From Micromonospora sp. M71_S20 (GTDB lineage Bacteria; Actinomycetota; Actinomycetes; Mycobacteriales; Micromonosporaceae), in contig NZ_RCCV01000003.1 of the NCBI RefSeq assembly GCF_003664255.1, forward strand, positions 744,001-808,000: DNA of 64,000 nucleotides, read 5' to 3'. The notes under the pieces are model-generated. The model made no database searches. It saw nothing but the letters and a program-made list of their open reading frames with translations, and was not told where the DNA came from. Shown piece after piece: positions 8,136-17,051 of the stretch. The number at the start of each line of letters is the position of its first letter. Position 1 is the first letter of the stretch. Both the position numbers and the translations under genes were made by a program.

Positions 8136-9569
8136 TCAGCCCGCCCGGCGGGCGGCGTGCGCGCGGGCCGTCAGCTCCGCCGCCAGGGCCCACGCCTCGG
8201 TGACATCCCGGTCCCGGGCGGCCGCGCCGGCGCCGCCGGCGGTGTCGGCGTGCACCGTGGCCAGCCGCAGCCGCCGCTGCGCCGGCCCCTGCACGACCCG
8301 CACGCTCTGGATCCGGGCGTACGGCACGAGCGCCAACTGCCGGGTGAGCAGGCCGGAGCGGACGGCGAAGACCCGGGCGTCGAGCCCGGCGCCGAGCACG
8401 CCCCGGCTCAACGGGTTGAGCCAGCGGGCCCGCGTCGGTGGCGGGCTCAGCGGCAGCGCGGCCAGCCGCACCCCGGGCAGCACCTCGGCCACGATCGCCT
8501 CGCCGGTCGCCAGGTCACCGACGGGGAGCAGGCGGTCCGGCCGGTTGCGCTCGTCGGCCTCGCCGGCGGAGTAGCCGGCCACCTCCAGGCGCAGCCGCAG
8601 CCAGCCCTTGACCCGCCACAGCAGCGGCCAGGTCACCCCGACGGCCTGCACCCGGTCCAGCGGCACGGTCTGCGCGCGGGTCTCCAGCAGCCCGTTGCGG
8701 ATCCGCAGCGTGCCCTCGTCCCGGGCCAGCCGGAAATTCCAGTCGTCGAGCACCCGCCGTACCGGTTGCAGCAGTACCCCGGCCATGGCGGTGAGGGTGC
8801 TCGCCACCGCGATGAACGACCAGGAGTCCTCGGAGAGGAACTGCGCCACCACGAACACCACGCCGAACGGGATCAGAAACGCCTGCGGGGTCAGCAGCTG
8901 GCTGACCAGCAGGTCGTTGTTGCCCACGGCGTGCAGCGGCCGGCCGGGCGGCGGCGCCGGCGTGCCCGGCGGACCCGCGGTCACCCCGGGCGGCGGCGCG
9001 CTCGTCTCGGCCGCGACCCGCCCGGCGATCGCGAGCAGGCGCTGGCGCAGCGCGGTCGCCTCGGCGACGCTCAGGTAGGCCAGCGGCGCCTCCGTCTTGC
9101 CCCCACCCACCACCTCCAGCCGCAGCTCGGCCAGGCCGGTGAGCTGGGCGAGCAGCGGGCGGACCACCTCGACGGCCTGGAGCCGCTCCAGCGGGATCGC
9201 CCGGGTACGCCGCCAGAGGAGCCCCTCGTACACCCGCAGCTCGCGGCCCACCACGTGGTAGCCGGTGTAGTACCAGCTCACCACGGCCAGCACCGTGGCG
9301 CCCAGGGCCAGCACCACCGCCATGAGGGCGAACCAGCCGAAGCCGACCCGTGACAGCGTCGACCACGACAGCCCGGCGATCACCACGACCAGGGACTTGG
9401 CGCCGTGCAGGGCGGGGCTGAGCGGATGCAGCCGCTGCCGCGGCTCGGCGCCCCCCACCGGCCCGGCAGGCCCCGCCGCCGCGACGTGCCCGGCCGGCTC
9501 CGGTGGGGCGCCGGGTTCCGCCGGCGTCGGCCCGGGGCGGTCCGTGCCCCGGGCGGCCGGGTCGTTCAC
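8136..9569 (-). CDS. Bacterial PH-domain (bPH2) membrane protein, YdbT-like
   Basis: 477-residue membrane protein with repeated bPH2 (former DUF304) domains: units containing VVGRELRVYEGLLWRR, TLRIRNGLLETRAQTVPLDRVQAVGV and VFAVRSGLLTRQLALVPYARIQSVRV, each after paired hydrophobic segments. YdbS/YdbT pairs are known in Firmicutes and actinobacteria, where a role in envelope or antimicrobial tolerance has been reported; the mechanism is unclear. Start GTG 9569 overlaps the TGA of the upstream partner by 4 nt. The N-terminal 55 residues are Pro/Gly/Ala-rich and probably disordered. Confidence 0.82.
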   Translation of the reverse strand: MNDPAARGTDRPGPTPAEPGAPPEPAGHVAAAGPAGPVGGAEPRQRLHPLSPALHGAKSLVVVIAGLSWSTLSRVGFGWFALMAVVLALGATVLAVVSWYYTGYHVVGRELRVYEGLLWRRTRAIPLERLQAVEVVRPLLAQLTGLAELRLEVVGGGKTEAPLAYLSVAEATALRQRLLAIAGRVAAETSAPPPGVTAGPPGTPAPPPGRPLHAVGNNDLLVSQLLTPQAFLIPFGVVFVVAQFLSEDSWSFIAVASTLTAMAGVLLQPVRRVLDDWNFRLARDEGTLRIRNGLLETRAQTVPLDRVQAVGVTWPLLWRVKGWLRLRLEVAGYSAGEADERNRPDRLLPVGDLATGEAIVAEVLPGVRLAALPLSPPPTRARWLNPLSRGVLGAGLDARVFAVRSGLLTRQLALVPYARIQSVRVVQGPAQRRLRLATVHADTAGGAGAAARDRDVTEAWALAAELTARAHAARRAG

Positions 9570-10114
9570 AGGCCCTCCGCCCGGTCCTCGCCCAGCGCGG
9601 TGAGCCGGTCGCGCAGCCGGGACGCCTCCGCCGGGCGCAGCCCGGGCACCCGGGCGTCGCTCGCCGCCGCGGCCGTGTGCAACTGCACGGTGGCGAGCTT
9701 GAACGCGCGCTCCAGCGGCCCCGCGCTGACGTCGACGAACTGCATCCGTGAGTACGGCACGATGGACAGCCGCCGGACCAGCAGCCCGTGCCGGACCAGC
9801 AGGTCGTCCTCCCGCTCCGCGTAGCCCCAGGCCCGTACGGCGCGGACGATCGTCACGGCCCGCAGGACGCCGAAGAGCAGCACCGCGCCGAGTGCCGCGC
9901 CGAGGTACCCGCTGCCGCTGACCGCCCAGCCGACGCCCAGCCCGAGGGCGAGGACGACCAGCACCATCGCCAGGCGGATCAGCTCCACCCAGATCAGGTC
10001 GGCCGAGATCGACTGCCAGCGGACGGTGTCCGGCCACGGCTCCAGGGGGCCCGCCGGCGGAAGGGGTGGCGCCGGCGGCGGGCCGGCGGACCCGTCACCG
10101 CTCACCGGGGACAT
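9566..10114 (-). CDS. Bacterial PH-domain (bPH2) membrane protein, YdbS-like
   Basis: 182-residue partner of the following gene. After a Pro-rich N terminus it has two transmembrane helices (about residues 44-88) and one bPH2 domain with EDDLLVRHGLLVRRLSIVPYSRMQFVDV. The ATG at 10114 is the first start after the intergenic region; the open frame extends to 10303 without support. The GTGA overlap with the downstream gene implies coupled translation and likely a hetero-complex in the membrane. Confidence 0.8.
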   Translation of the reverse strand: MSPVSGDGSAGPPPAPPLPPAGPLEPWPDTVRWQSISADLIWVELIRLAMVLVVLALGLGVGWAVSGSGYLGAALGAVLLFGVLRAVTIVRAVRAWGYAEREDDLLVRHGLLVRRLSIVPYSRMQFVDVSAGPLERAFKLATVQLHTAAAASDARVPGLRPAEASRLRDRLTALGEDRAEGL

Positions 10115-10127
10115 CCGTTGTGCGCGC

Positions 10128-10358
10128 TCACCCTTCGAGCGTAGGCGATCCGGGCGCCGGTACGACCTCCCGGAGAAAGCCACGGGCGTCGAGGAAGTCA
10201 CCGAGGGTGGCGCGGTGCGCGGTGCACGCGAGCCAGGTCTTGCGCCGGTCGGGGTCGTGCAGCCGGGGATTGTTCCACCTGAGCGCCCAGTGGGCGGGGG
10301 CACGACAGCCGCGGGACGAGCAGACCAGCGGCTCGTCGGCGGGGAGGGGGCTGCTCAT
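10128..10358 (-). CDS. Small conserved actinobacterial protein with Cys/His pattern
   Basis: 76-residue protein with LVCSSRGCRAPAHWALRWNNP and later WLACTAHRATLGDFL, giving C-x4-C and C-x2-H positions that may bind a metal. I recall close homologues widely spread in actinobacteria, sometimes labelled acetone carboxylase without evidence; no function can be assigned. Start ATG 10358 is supported by TAGACT exactly 7 nt upstream (leaderless pattern). It ends 13 nt before the YdbS-like gene start and may be co-transcribed with that pair. Confidence 0.75.
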   Translation of the reverse strand: MSSPLPADEPLVCSSRGCRAPAHWALRWNNPRLHDPDRRKTWLACTAHRATLGDFLDARGFLREVVPAPGSPTLEG

Positions 10359-10632
10359 CCCGGCCAGTCTAGGGCGGCGGCACCGGAGGTTTGAGCGCCG
10401 GGCGGCCACGGGGGGAGCCGCCCGGCGACGGGTGAATGGTACACGCGCCGGGCCCGTCCCTGTCCACCCGTGAGCGGCGATTCCGTACCGCGCGACGGCG
10501 TGGCGGGCCCGGGACACGGCATCGGGGACGGGGCGGCGAGAATCGGCTTCTCCCCACCTCGGCACTCAGCCGGGCATGCGAGTCTTGATACGCACCACGC
10601 CGCGCGACAACCGATCATGCTGTGGAGGACCG

Positions 10633-11739
10633 GTGGCCCAGCCGACCACGCCCGACGCCCCGACGCCGAACGGGACGGGCCCGGAGACACCCGAGCCGGT
10701 GACCACGCCGGCCGAGGACGCGACCCTGCTCGAGCGGGCGCTGTTCGAGATCAAACGGGTGATCGTCGGGCAGGACCGGATGGTGGAGCGGATGTTCGTC
10801 GCGCTGCTCGCGCGGGGCCACTGCCTGCTGGAGGGCGTGCCGGGGGTGGCGAAGACCCTCGCGGTGGAGACCCTCGCGAGGGTGGTCGGCGGCTCCTTCG
10901 CCCGGGTGCAGTTCACCCCCGACCTGGTGCCCGCCGACATCATGGGCACCCGCATCTACCGGCAGTCGAGCGAGAAGTTCGACGTCGAGCTGGGCCCGGT
11001 GTTCGTCAACTTCCTGCTCGCCGACGAGATCAACCGGGCGCCGGCCAAGGTGCAGTCGGCGCTGCTGGAGGTGATGAGCGAGCGGCAGGTCTCCATCGGC
11101 GGCGAGACCCACCGGGTGCCCGACCCGTTCCTGGTGATGGCGACGCAGAACCCGATCGAGCAGGAAGGGGTCTACCCGCTGCCCGAGGCCCAGCGGGACC
11201 GCTTCCTCATGAAGATCGTCGTCGGCTACCCGACCGACGCCGAGGAGCGGGAGATCGTCTACCGGATGGGGGTCGCCCCGCCGCAGCCGGCGCCGGTCTT
11301 CACCACCCCCGACCTGATCGCCCTGCAACGCAAGGCGGACCAGGTCTTCGTGCACAACGCCCTGGTCGACTACGCGGTCCGGCTGGTGTTGGCCACCCGC
11401 GCCCCGGCGGAGCACGGGATGCCGGACGTCGCCCAGCTCATCCAGTACGGGGCCAGCCCGCGCGCCTCGCTCGGCCTGGTCCGGGCCACCCGCGCGCTGG
11501 CGCTGCTGCGCGGCCGGGACTACGCCCTGCCGCAGGACGTGCAGGACATCGCGCCGGACATCCTGCGCCACCGGCTCGTGCTCAGCTACGACGCGCTCGC
11601 CGACGACGTGCCCGCCGACCACGTGGTGCACCGGGTGATGTCCACCATCCCGCTGCCCTCGGTCGCGCCCAGGCAGCAGGCCAGCCCCACGCCGACCACC
11701 GCGCCACCGGGCGCCGGTTGGCCCGGGCAGCGCCCGTGA
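10633..11739 (+). CDS. MoxR-family AAA+ ATPase
   Basis: 368-residue MoxR ATPase, a chaperone-like AAA+ protein that acts with VWA proteins to mature or insert metal cofactors or complexes. Walker A is EGVPGVAKT (about residue 67), Walker B LLADEIN (about 130), and ATQNPIEQEGVYPLPEAQRDRF includes sensor 1 and the arginine finger. The GTG at 10633 is chosen because GGAGG lies 4-5 nt upstream; an in-frame ATG at 10576 has no ribosome site. It is the first gene of a three-gene operon with DUF58 and VWA proteins, coupled by a GTGA overlap. Confidence 0.92.
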   Translation: MAQPTTPDAPTPNGTGPETPEPVTTPAEDATLLERALFEIKRVIVGQDRMVERMFVALLARGHCLLEGVPGVAKTLAVETLARVVGGSFARVQFTPDLVPADIMGTRIYRQSSEKFDVELGPVFVNFLLADEINRAPAKVQSALLEVMSERQVSIGGETHRVPDPFLVMATQNPIEQEGVYPLPEAQRDRFLMKIVVGYPTDAEEREIVYRMGVAPPQPAPVFTTPDLIALQRKADQVFVHNALVDYAVRLVLATRAPAEHGMPDVAQLIQYGASPRASLGLVRATRALALLRGRDYALPQDVQDIAPDILRHRLVLSYDALADDVPADHVVHRVMSTIPLPSVAPRQQASPTPTTAPPGAGWPGQRP

Positions 11740-12722
11740 CCTCACCCGCCCGTCGGCCTGCCGACGTCCCCTCGGACCGCACCGAAGCCGTCCTGTCGCG
11801 GCTGCAACTGATGGTCACCCGCAAACTCGACGGCCTGCTCCAGGGCGACTACGCCGGCCTGCTGCCCGGGCCGGGCAGCGAGGCGGGGGAGTCCCGGGAG
11901 TACCGCCCCGGCGACGACGTACGCCGGATGGACTGGCCGGTCACCGCCCGCACGACGATGCCGCACGTGCGGCGTACGGTGGCCGACCGGGAACTGGAGA
12001 CGTGGCTGGCGGTGGACCTCTCGGCGAGCCTGGACTTCGGCACCGGCCGGTGGCTCAAGCGCGACGTCGTGGTGGCCGCCGCGGCGGCGCTGGCCCACCT
12101 GACCGTCCGGGGCGGCAACCGGATCGGCGCGGTGATCGGCAGCGGCGGCGGCGCGGACGCGCCGGCCCGCCGGTGGCGCGCCGCGCCGCCGGTCGCCGGG
12201 CCGGACGTCTACACCCGGCTGCCCGCGCGCTCCGGGCGCAAGGAGGCCCACGCGCTGCTGCGGGCGATCGCCGGCACCGAGATCCGCCCCGGGCGCAGCG
12301 ACCTGGGCACGCTTGTCGACATGCTCAACCGGCCGCCCCGGCGGCGCGGCGTGGCGGTGGTCATCTCCGACTTCCTCGCCCCGCCGGACCGGTGGGCCCG
12401 GCCGCTGCGTAAGCTGCGCGTCCGGCACGACGTGGTGGCGATCGAGGTGGTCGATCCCCGGGAGCTGGAGCTGCCCGACGTCGGGGTGCTGCCGGTGGTC
12501 GACCCGGAGACCGGCGAGCTGCACGAGGTGCAGACCGCCGACCCGCGGCTGCGCCACCGCTACGCCGAGGCGGCGGCCGCCCAGCGGGCGGAGATCTCCG
12601 CGGCGCTGCGCGGCGCGGGTGCGGCCCACCTGCGACTGCGTACGGACCGAGACTGGCTGCTCGACATGGTGCGTTTCGTGGCCGCGCAGCGGCACGCGCG
12701 CACCAGGGGGACGACACGATGA
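11736..12722 (+). CDS. DUF58 domain-containing protein
   Basis: 328-residue protein with the DUF58 signature SREYRPGDDVRRMDW (about residues 48-62), followed by a degenerate VWA-like region. DUF58 proteins are habitual partners of MoxR ATPases and are thought to act as adaptors. Start GTG 11736 overlaps the TGA of the MoxR gene (GTGA) and its end overlaps the next start (ATGA), so all three genes are translationally coupled. Confidence 0.88.
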   Translation: MTSPARRPADVPSDRTEAVLSRLQLMVTRKLDGLLQGDYAGLLPGPGSEAGESREYRPGDDVRRMDWPVTARTTMPHVRRTVADRELETWLAVDLSASLDFGTGRWLKRDVVVAAAAALAHLTVRGGNRIGAVIGSGGGADAPARRWRAAPPVAGPDVYTRLPARSGRKEAHALLRAIAGTEIRPGRSDLGTLVDMLNRPPRRRGVAVVISDFLAPPDRWARPLRKLRVRHDVVAIEVVDPRELELPDVGVLPVVDPETGELHEVQTADPRLRHRYAEAAAAQRAEISAALRGAGAAHLRLRTDRDWLLDMVRFVAAQRHARTRGTTR

Positions 12723-13669
12723 TCCGCTTTCTGCAACCGTGGTGGCTGCTGGCCGTGCTGCCGGTGCTCGCCCTCGCCGCGCTCTACGTCTGGCGGCAGC
12801 TGCACCGCCGGGCGTACGCGATGCGGTTCACCAACGTGGACCTGCTGCGCACCCTGGCGCCGAAGGGGCTGGGCTGGCGGCGGCACGTGCCCGCCACGGC
12901 GTTCCTGCTCTGCCTGCTGGTGCTGGCGACCGCGCTGGCCCGGCCGTCGGTCGACACCCGGGAGCCGCTGGAGCGGGCCACCGTGATGCTCGCCATCGAC
13001 GTGTCGCTGTCCATGCAGGCCGACGACGTGGCGCCGAACCGGTTGGAGGCGGCGCAGGAGGCGGCCAAGCAGTTCGTCGGCGAGCTGCCGGAGAGCTACA
13101 ACCTGGGGCTGGTCTCGTTCGCCAAGTCGGCGAACGTGCTGGTGCCGCCGGGCAAGGACCGCGACGCGGTGACCAGCGCGATCGACGGGCTGGTGCTGGC
13201 GGAGGCGACGGCGACGGGGGAGGCGGTCTTCACCTGCCTGGAGGCGATCCGGTCGGTGCCGGCGGACGGCGCGGCGGGGATCCCGCCGGCCCGCATCGTG
13301 CTGCTCTCCGACGGGTACCGCACCTCGGGCCGGTCGGTGGAGGAGGCGGCCGCGGCCGCGCAGGCGGCGAACGTGCCGGTCTCCACCATCGCATTCGGCA
13401 CCGACTCGGGGCAGGTGGACATCGGCGGTCAGCTGCAACGGGTGCCGGTGGACCGGCTGGCCCTGGCCGACCTGGCCGAGGCCACCGAGGGCTACTTCTA
13501 CGAGGCGGCGTCGGTGACCGAGCTGAAGCAGGTCTACCAGGACATGGGCAGCTCGATCGGGTTCCGCACGGAACCCCGCGAGGTCACCCAGTGGTACGCG
13601 GGGGTGGCCCTGCTGCTGGCGCTCTGCGCCGGCGCGCTCAACCTGCTGTGGTCCTCGCGGATGCTCTGA
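12719..13669 (+). CDS. VWA domain membrane protein (BatA-like)
   Basis: 316-residue membrane protein: two N-terminal hydrophobic helices (about 8-25 and 58-76), an extracytoplasmic or cytoplasmic von Willebrand A domain with an intact MIDAS DVSLSM motif near residue 95, and a C-terminal helix about 296-312. BatA-type proteins bind a divalent metal and work with MoxR/DUF58 in a poorly understood envelope or stress role. No BatB, BatC or BatD gene follows, so this is the short actinobacterial version of the locus. Confidence 0.88.
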   Translation: MIRFLQPWWLLAVLPVLALAALYVWRQLHRRAYAMRFTNVDLLRTLAPKGLGWRRHVPATAFLLCLLVLATALARPSVDTREPLERATVMLAIDVSLSMQADDVAPNRLEAAQEAAKQFVGELPESYNLGLVSFAKSANVLVPPGKDRDAVTSAIDGLVLAEATATGEAVFTCLEAIRSVPADGAAGIPPARIVLLSDGYRTSGRSVEEAAAAAQAANVPVSTIAFGTDSGQVDIGGQLQRVPVDRLALADLAEATEGYFYEAASVTELKQVYQDMGSSIGFRTEPREVTQWYAGVALLLALCAGALNLLWSSRML

Positions 13670-13693
13670 CCCGCGAGGCGGGGCCGGTGGCGG

Positions 13694-13783
13694 TCAGTGC
13701 GCGCCGCCGCCGGCCAGGACGAAGACGACGGCCACCCAGACGGCGGCGAGGGTGAAGCCCAGCGGGGCGACGTAGCGGCTCAT
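13694..13783 (-). CDS. 29-residue single-span membrane peptide
   Basis: Short ORF MSRYVAPLGF... ending VFVLAGGGAH, with one hydrophobic helix covering almost the whole product (about residues 5-24) and a positively charged N terminus. GGAG stands 6 nt before the ATG. It is convergent with the VWA gene (24-nt gap). Too short for homology by eye; the good ribosome site and clean helix are the reasons for calling it. It could be a chance ORF. Confidence 0.5.
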   Translation of the reverse strand: MSRYVAPLGFTLAAVWVAVVFVLAGGGAH

Positions 13784-13990
13784 GGACGGCTCCGGGTGGC
13801 GACTGGACGGTCCGCGCGTGCGGGGGCGGACCGCAGGGGGTGGATCAGGACGCGCACACGAAGTCGTGACCGGGCGGCTCCCGGCGACCGCCCGGGCGAC
13901 GGGCGGCGCGGCGCGGTCGTCCGGCGCGGGGCCGGTGACCGGGCGGAGGCGGGGAGCGGAGCTGGGTCAGCTCACCTGCTGAGTCGTGGC

Positions 13991-14044
13991 TCAGCGGGGC
14001 TGACGTTCGGCCCGGCCACGACTGGGAGGATCGCTATCTCGCAC
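13991..14044 (-). CDS. Possible 17-residue leader peptide with extended Shine-Dalgarno
   Basis: GTG at 14044 opens a 17-codon frame ending TGA at 13991 (product starts MRDSDPPSRGR). Upstream, 14048-14058 reads AGGAGGTGATC on this strand, an 11-base match to the complement of the 16S rRNA 3' end, 8 nt from GTG counting from the GGAGG core. The same bases can pair with AGCGATCCTCC inside the ORF, a hairpin that would hide the ribosome site. The 29-residue membrane peptide gene lies about 208 nt downstream on the same strand. A leader or regulatory peptide is inferred, not shown. Confidence 0.4.
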   Translation of the reverse strand: MRDSDPPSRGRAERQPR

Positions 14045-14058
14045 AGCGATCACCTCCT
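14022..14058 (-). promoter_or_regulatory. Hairpin pairing an unusually strong ribosome-binding site
   Basis: On the minus strand GGAGGTGATCGCT (from 14057) faces AGCGATCCTCC (to about 14024) around a GTGCGAGAT loop that contains the start codon. The arm pairs GATCGCT/AGCGATC perfectly and GGAG/CTCC after a 2-nt bulge. This arrangement is typical of translational switches. Confidence 0.4.
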
Positions 14059-14248
14059 GCGGTCGGCGGGGCCCGGAAGCGGACCGTACGGCCCGCAAAC
14101 GCGGATCATCGTACACCCGCCGGTCGCCGTCGCCGCACTCGGCCGAGCGGCCGGACGGGCCTCGTCCGAGGGGCCCGTCACCCGGACGGCGGGGGCGGGG
14201 CGCGGGCCGGTGCCGGGCGACGCCGCGCCGGCCCGGACGTGCCCGCCG

Positions 14249-14279
14249 TTAGCGCTTACCTGCCGGTAACGCCTAGGCT
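14249..14279 (+). promoter_or_regulatory. Candidate fabG promoter and operator
   Basis: TAGGCT at 14274-14279 is a plausible -10 element, giving a roughly 30-nt leader before fabG. Immediately upstream, TTACC-TGCC-GGTAA (14256-14269) is a perfect short dyad located in the promoter spacer, and CGTTA/TAACG (14247/14267) forms a wider one. A repressor or activator site for fatty acid synthesis is inferred. Confidence 0.4.
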
Positions 14280-14302
14280 CCGACCGACCGGGAGATCACT
14301 GA

Positions 14303-15050
<748 letters not shown>

Positions 15051-15078
15051 TCACTGAGAACTACGGAGGAATCCCTGC

Positions 15079-15846
15079 ATGTCCGGACTGCTCGCCGGTA
15101 AGCGGCTGCTGGTCACCGGCGTCATCACCGACGCCTCGATCGCCTTCTCGGTGGCGAAGCTCGCCCAGGAGAACGGGGCGCAGGTCGTGCTCACCGGCTA
15201 CGGCCGGCTCTCCCTGGTGGAGCGGATCGCCAGGCGACTGCCCGAGCCCGCCCCGGTGATCGAGCTGGACGTGACCGACGCCGACCACCTCGCCGGGCTC
15301 GGCGACCGCGTGCGCGAGCACGTCGACGGCCTCGACGGGGTGGTGCACTCCATCGGCTTCGCCCCGCAGAGCTGCCTCGGCGGCGGCTTCCTCGACGCCC
15401 CGTGGGAGGACGTGGCGACCGCGCTGCACGTCTCCACGTACTCCTACAAGTCCCTGGCCATGGCGGCGCTGCCGCTGATGTCCGCCGGCGGCGCGGTGGT
15501 CGGCCTGACCTTCGACGCCACGAAGGCGTGGCCCGTCTACGACTGGATGGGCGTGGCCAAGGCCGGGCTGGAGTCCGCCTCCCGCTACCTGGCGCTGCAC
15601 CTGGGCAAGCAGGGCATCCGCAGCAACCTGGTCGCCGCCGGGCCGCTGCGCACCATCGCCGCCAAGTCGATCCCCGGCTTCGACCAGTTCGAACAGGCCT
15701 GGGCCGATCGCGCGCCGCTGGGTTGGAGCCTCACCGACCAGGAGCCGGCCGCGCGGGCCTGCCTGGCGCTGCTGTCCGACTGGTTCCCGGCCACCACCGG
15801 CGAGATCGTGCACGTCGACGGCGGTTACCACGCCATCGGCGCCTGA
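15079..15846 (+). CDS. fabI: Enoyl-[acyl-carrier-protein] reductase (NADH), InhA/FabI type
   Basis: 255-residue enzyme that reduces the enoyl-ACP double bond in the last step of each fatty acid elongation cycle. It shows the FabI/InhA features: GVITDASIAFSVA at the dinucleotide site, VHSIGFAP, and the catalytic Tyr-x6-Lys as YDWMGVAKAGLES, with VDGGYHAIGA at the C terminus. CTACGGAGGAATCC provides a ribosome site. It is closer to InhA in length and context, although this genus is not expected to make mycolic acids. Confidence 0.94.
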   Translation: MSGLLAGKRLLVTGVITDASIAFSVAKLAQENGAQVVLTGYGRLSLVERIARRLPEPAPVIELDVTDADHLAGLGDRVREHVDGLDGVVHSIGFAPQSCLGGGFLDAPWEDVATALHVSTYSYKSLAMAALPLMSAGGAVVGLTFDATKAWPVYDWMGVAKAGLESASRYLALHLGKQGIRSNLVAAGPLRTIAAKSIPGFDQFEQAWADRAPLGWSLTDQEPAARACLALLSDWFPATTGEIVHVDGGYHAIGA

Positions 15847-15946
15847 GGGGAGGGGGCCCCTCCGACCGCCCGCCGCGCACCATCGCCGGACGGGCGGCAT
15901 CAGGGGGGCCCGCCCGGCGGGCACGGCCACCGGGGAGAATGGGGTC

Positions 15947-17008
15947 ATGGCGTACGACGCGGTGGTCCTGGTGTCCTTCGGCGGACCGGAACGGCCCGAG
16001 GACGTGATGCCCTTCCTGCAGAACGTGACCCGGGGGCGGGGCGTGCCGCCGGAGCGGCTGGCGGAGGTTGCCGAGCACTACCAGCACTTCGGTGGCGTCT
16101 CGCCGATCAACCAGCAGTGCCGGGAACTGCTCGCGGCGGTCCGGGAGGACTTCGCCGCCAACGGCGTCGACCTGCCCGTCTACTGGGGCAACCGGAACTG
16201 GGACCCGATGCTCGCCGACACCGTGGCGCAGATGCGCGACGACGGCGTCACCCACGCCCTGGCGTTCGTGACCAGCGCCTTCGGCGGCTACTCCTCCTGC
16301 CGGCAGTACCAGGAGGACATCGCCGCCGCCCGCGCTGCGGTCGGCCCCGACGCCCCGTTGATCGACAAGCTCCGCCAGTTCTGGGACCACCCCGGCTTCG
16401 TCGAGCCGCACGCCGACGCGGTGCGGGCGGCGCTGGGCCGGCTCGATCCGGCGAAGCGGAGCGGCACCCGGCTGGTGTTCACCGCGCACTCGGTGCCGAA
16501 CTCGATGGCCGCCAACGCCGGCCCGCACGGCGGCCGGTACGAGGCGCAGCTCGCCGAGGTCGCCCGGCTGGTGCACGCCGCGGCCGCCCCGGACCTGCCC
16601 TGGGACCTGGTCTGGCAGAGCCGCTCCGGCCCGCCGCAGGTGCCGTGGCTGGAGCCGGACGTCAACGACCACCTGCGTACGCTGGCCGAGGCCGGCACCA
16701 CCGCCGTGGTGGTGAGCCCGATCGGGTTCGTCTCCGACCACCTGGAGGTGGTGTGGGACCTGGACACCGAGGCGCGCCAGACGGCCGGGCAGCTCGGGCT
16801 GGACTTCGTCCGGGCGGCCACCCCCGGCACCGACCCCCGGTTCGTGGCGATGGTCCGCGAGCTGATCCGGGAGCGGACCGAGCCCGACGGGGTCGCCCTG
16901 CGCCGCCGCCTCGGCGAGCTGCCCATGTGGGACACCTGCCCCACGGTGTGCTGCGTCCCGGCCCGCCGCCCCGCCGCCGCCCCGGAAGCCGGGAACCCGG
17001 CCTCCTGA
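15947..17008 (+). CDS. hemH: Ferrochelatase (coproporphyrin III ferrochelatase type)
   Basis: 353-residue enzyme that inserts iron into the porphyrin ring; in actinobacteria the substrate is usually coproporphyrin III (CpfC). MAYDAVVLVSFGGPERPEDVMPFL opens the protein, GGVSPIN follows, VFTAHSVPNSM carries the catalytic His and FVSDHLEVVWDLDTE the conserved acidic segment. A Cys-rich tail (CPTVCC near 333-338) matches the cluster-binding cysteines of actinobacterial enzymes. GAGAAT lies 6 nt before the ATG and no Shine-Dalgarno is visible. Conserved position after inhA, as in mycobacteria. Confidence 0.93.
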   Translation: MAYDAVVLVSFGGPERPEDVMPFLQNVTRGRGVPPERLAEVAEHYQHFGGVSPINQQCRELLAAVREDFAANGVDLPVYWGNRNWDPMLADTVAQMRDDGVTHALAFVTSAFGGYSSCRQYQEDIAAARAAVGPDAPLIDKLRQFWDHPGFVEPHADAVRAALGRLDPAKRSGTRLVFTAHSVPNSMAANAGPHGGRYEAQLAEVARLVHAAAAPDLPWDLVWQSRSGPPQVPWLEPDVNDHLRTLAEAGTTAVVVSPIGFVSDHLEVVWDLDTEARQTAGQLGLDFVRAATPGTDPRFVAMVRELIRERTEPDGVALRRRLGELPMWDTCPTVCCVPARRPAAAPEAGNPAS

Positions 17009-17051
17009 CCGCCGCGCCGGCCCCGCCGGCGGCCCGACACCCCTGGAACGA

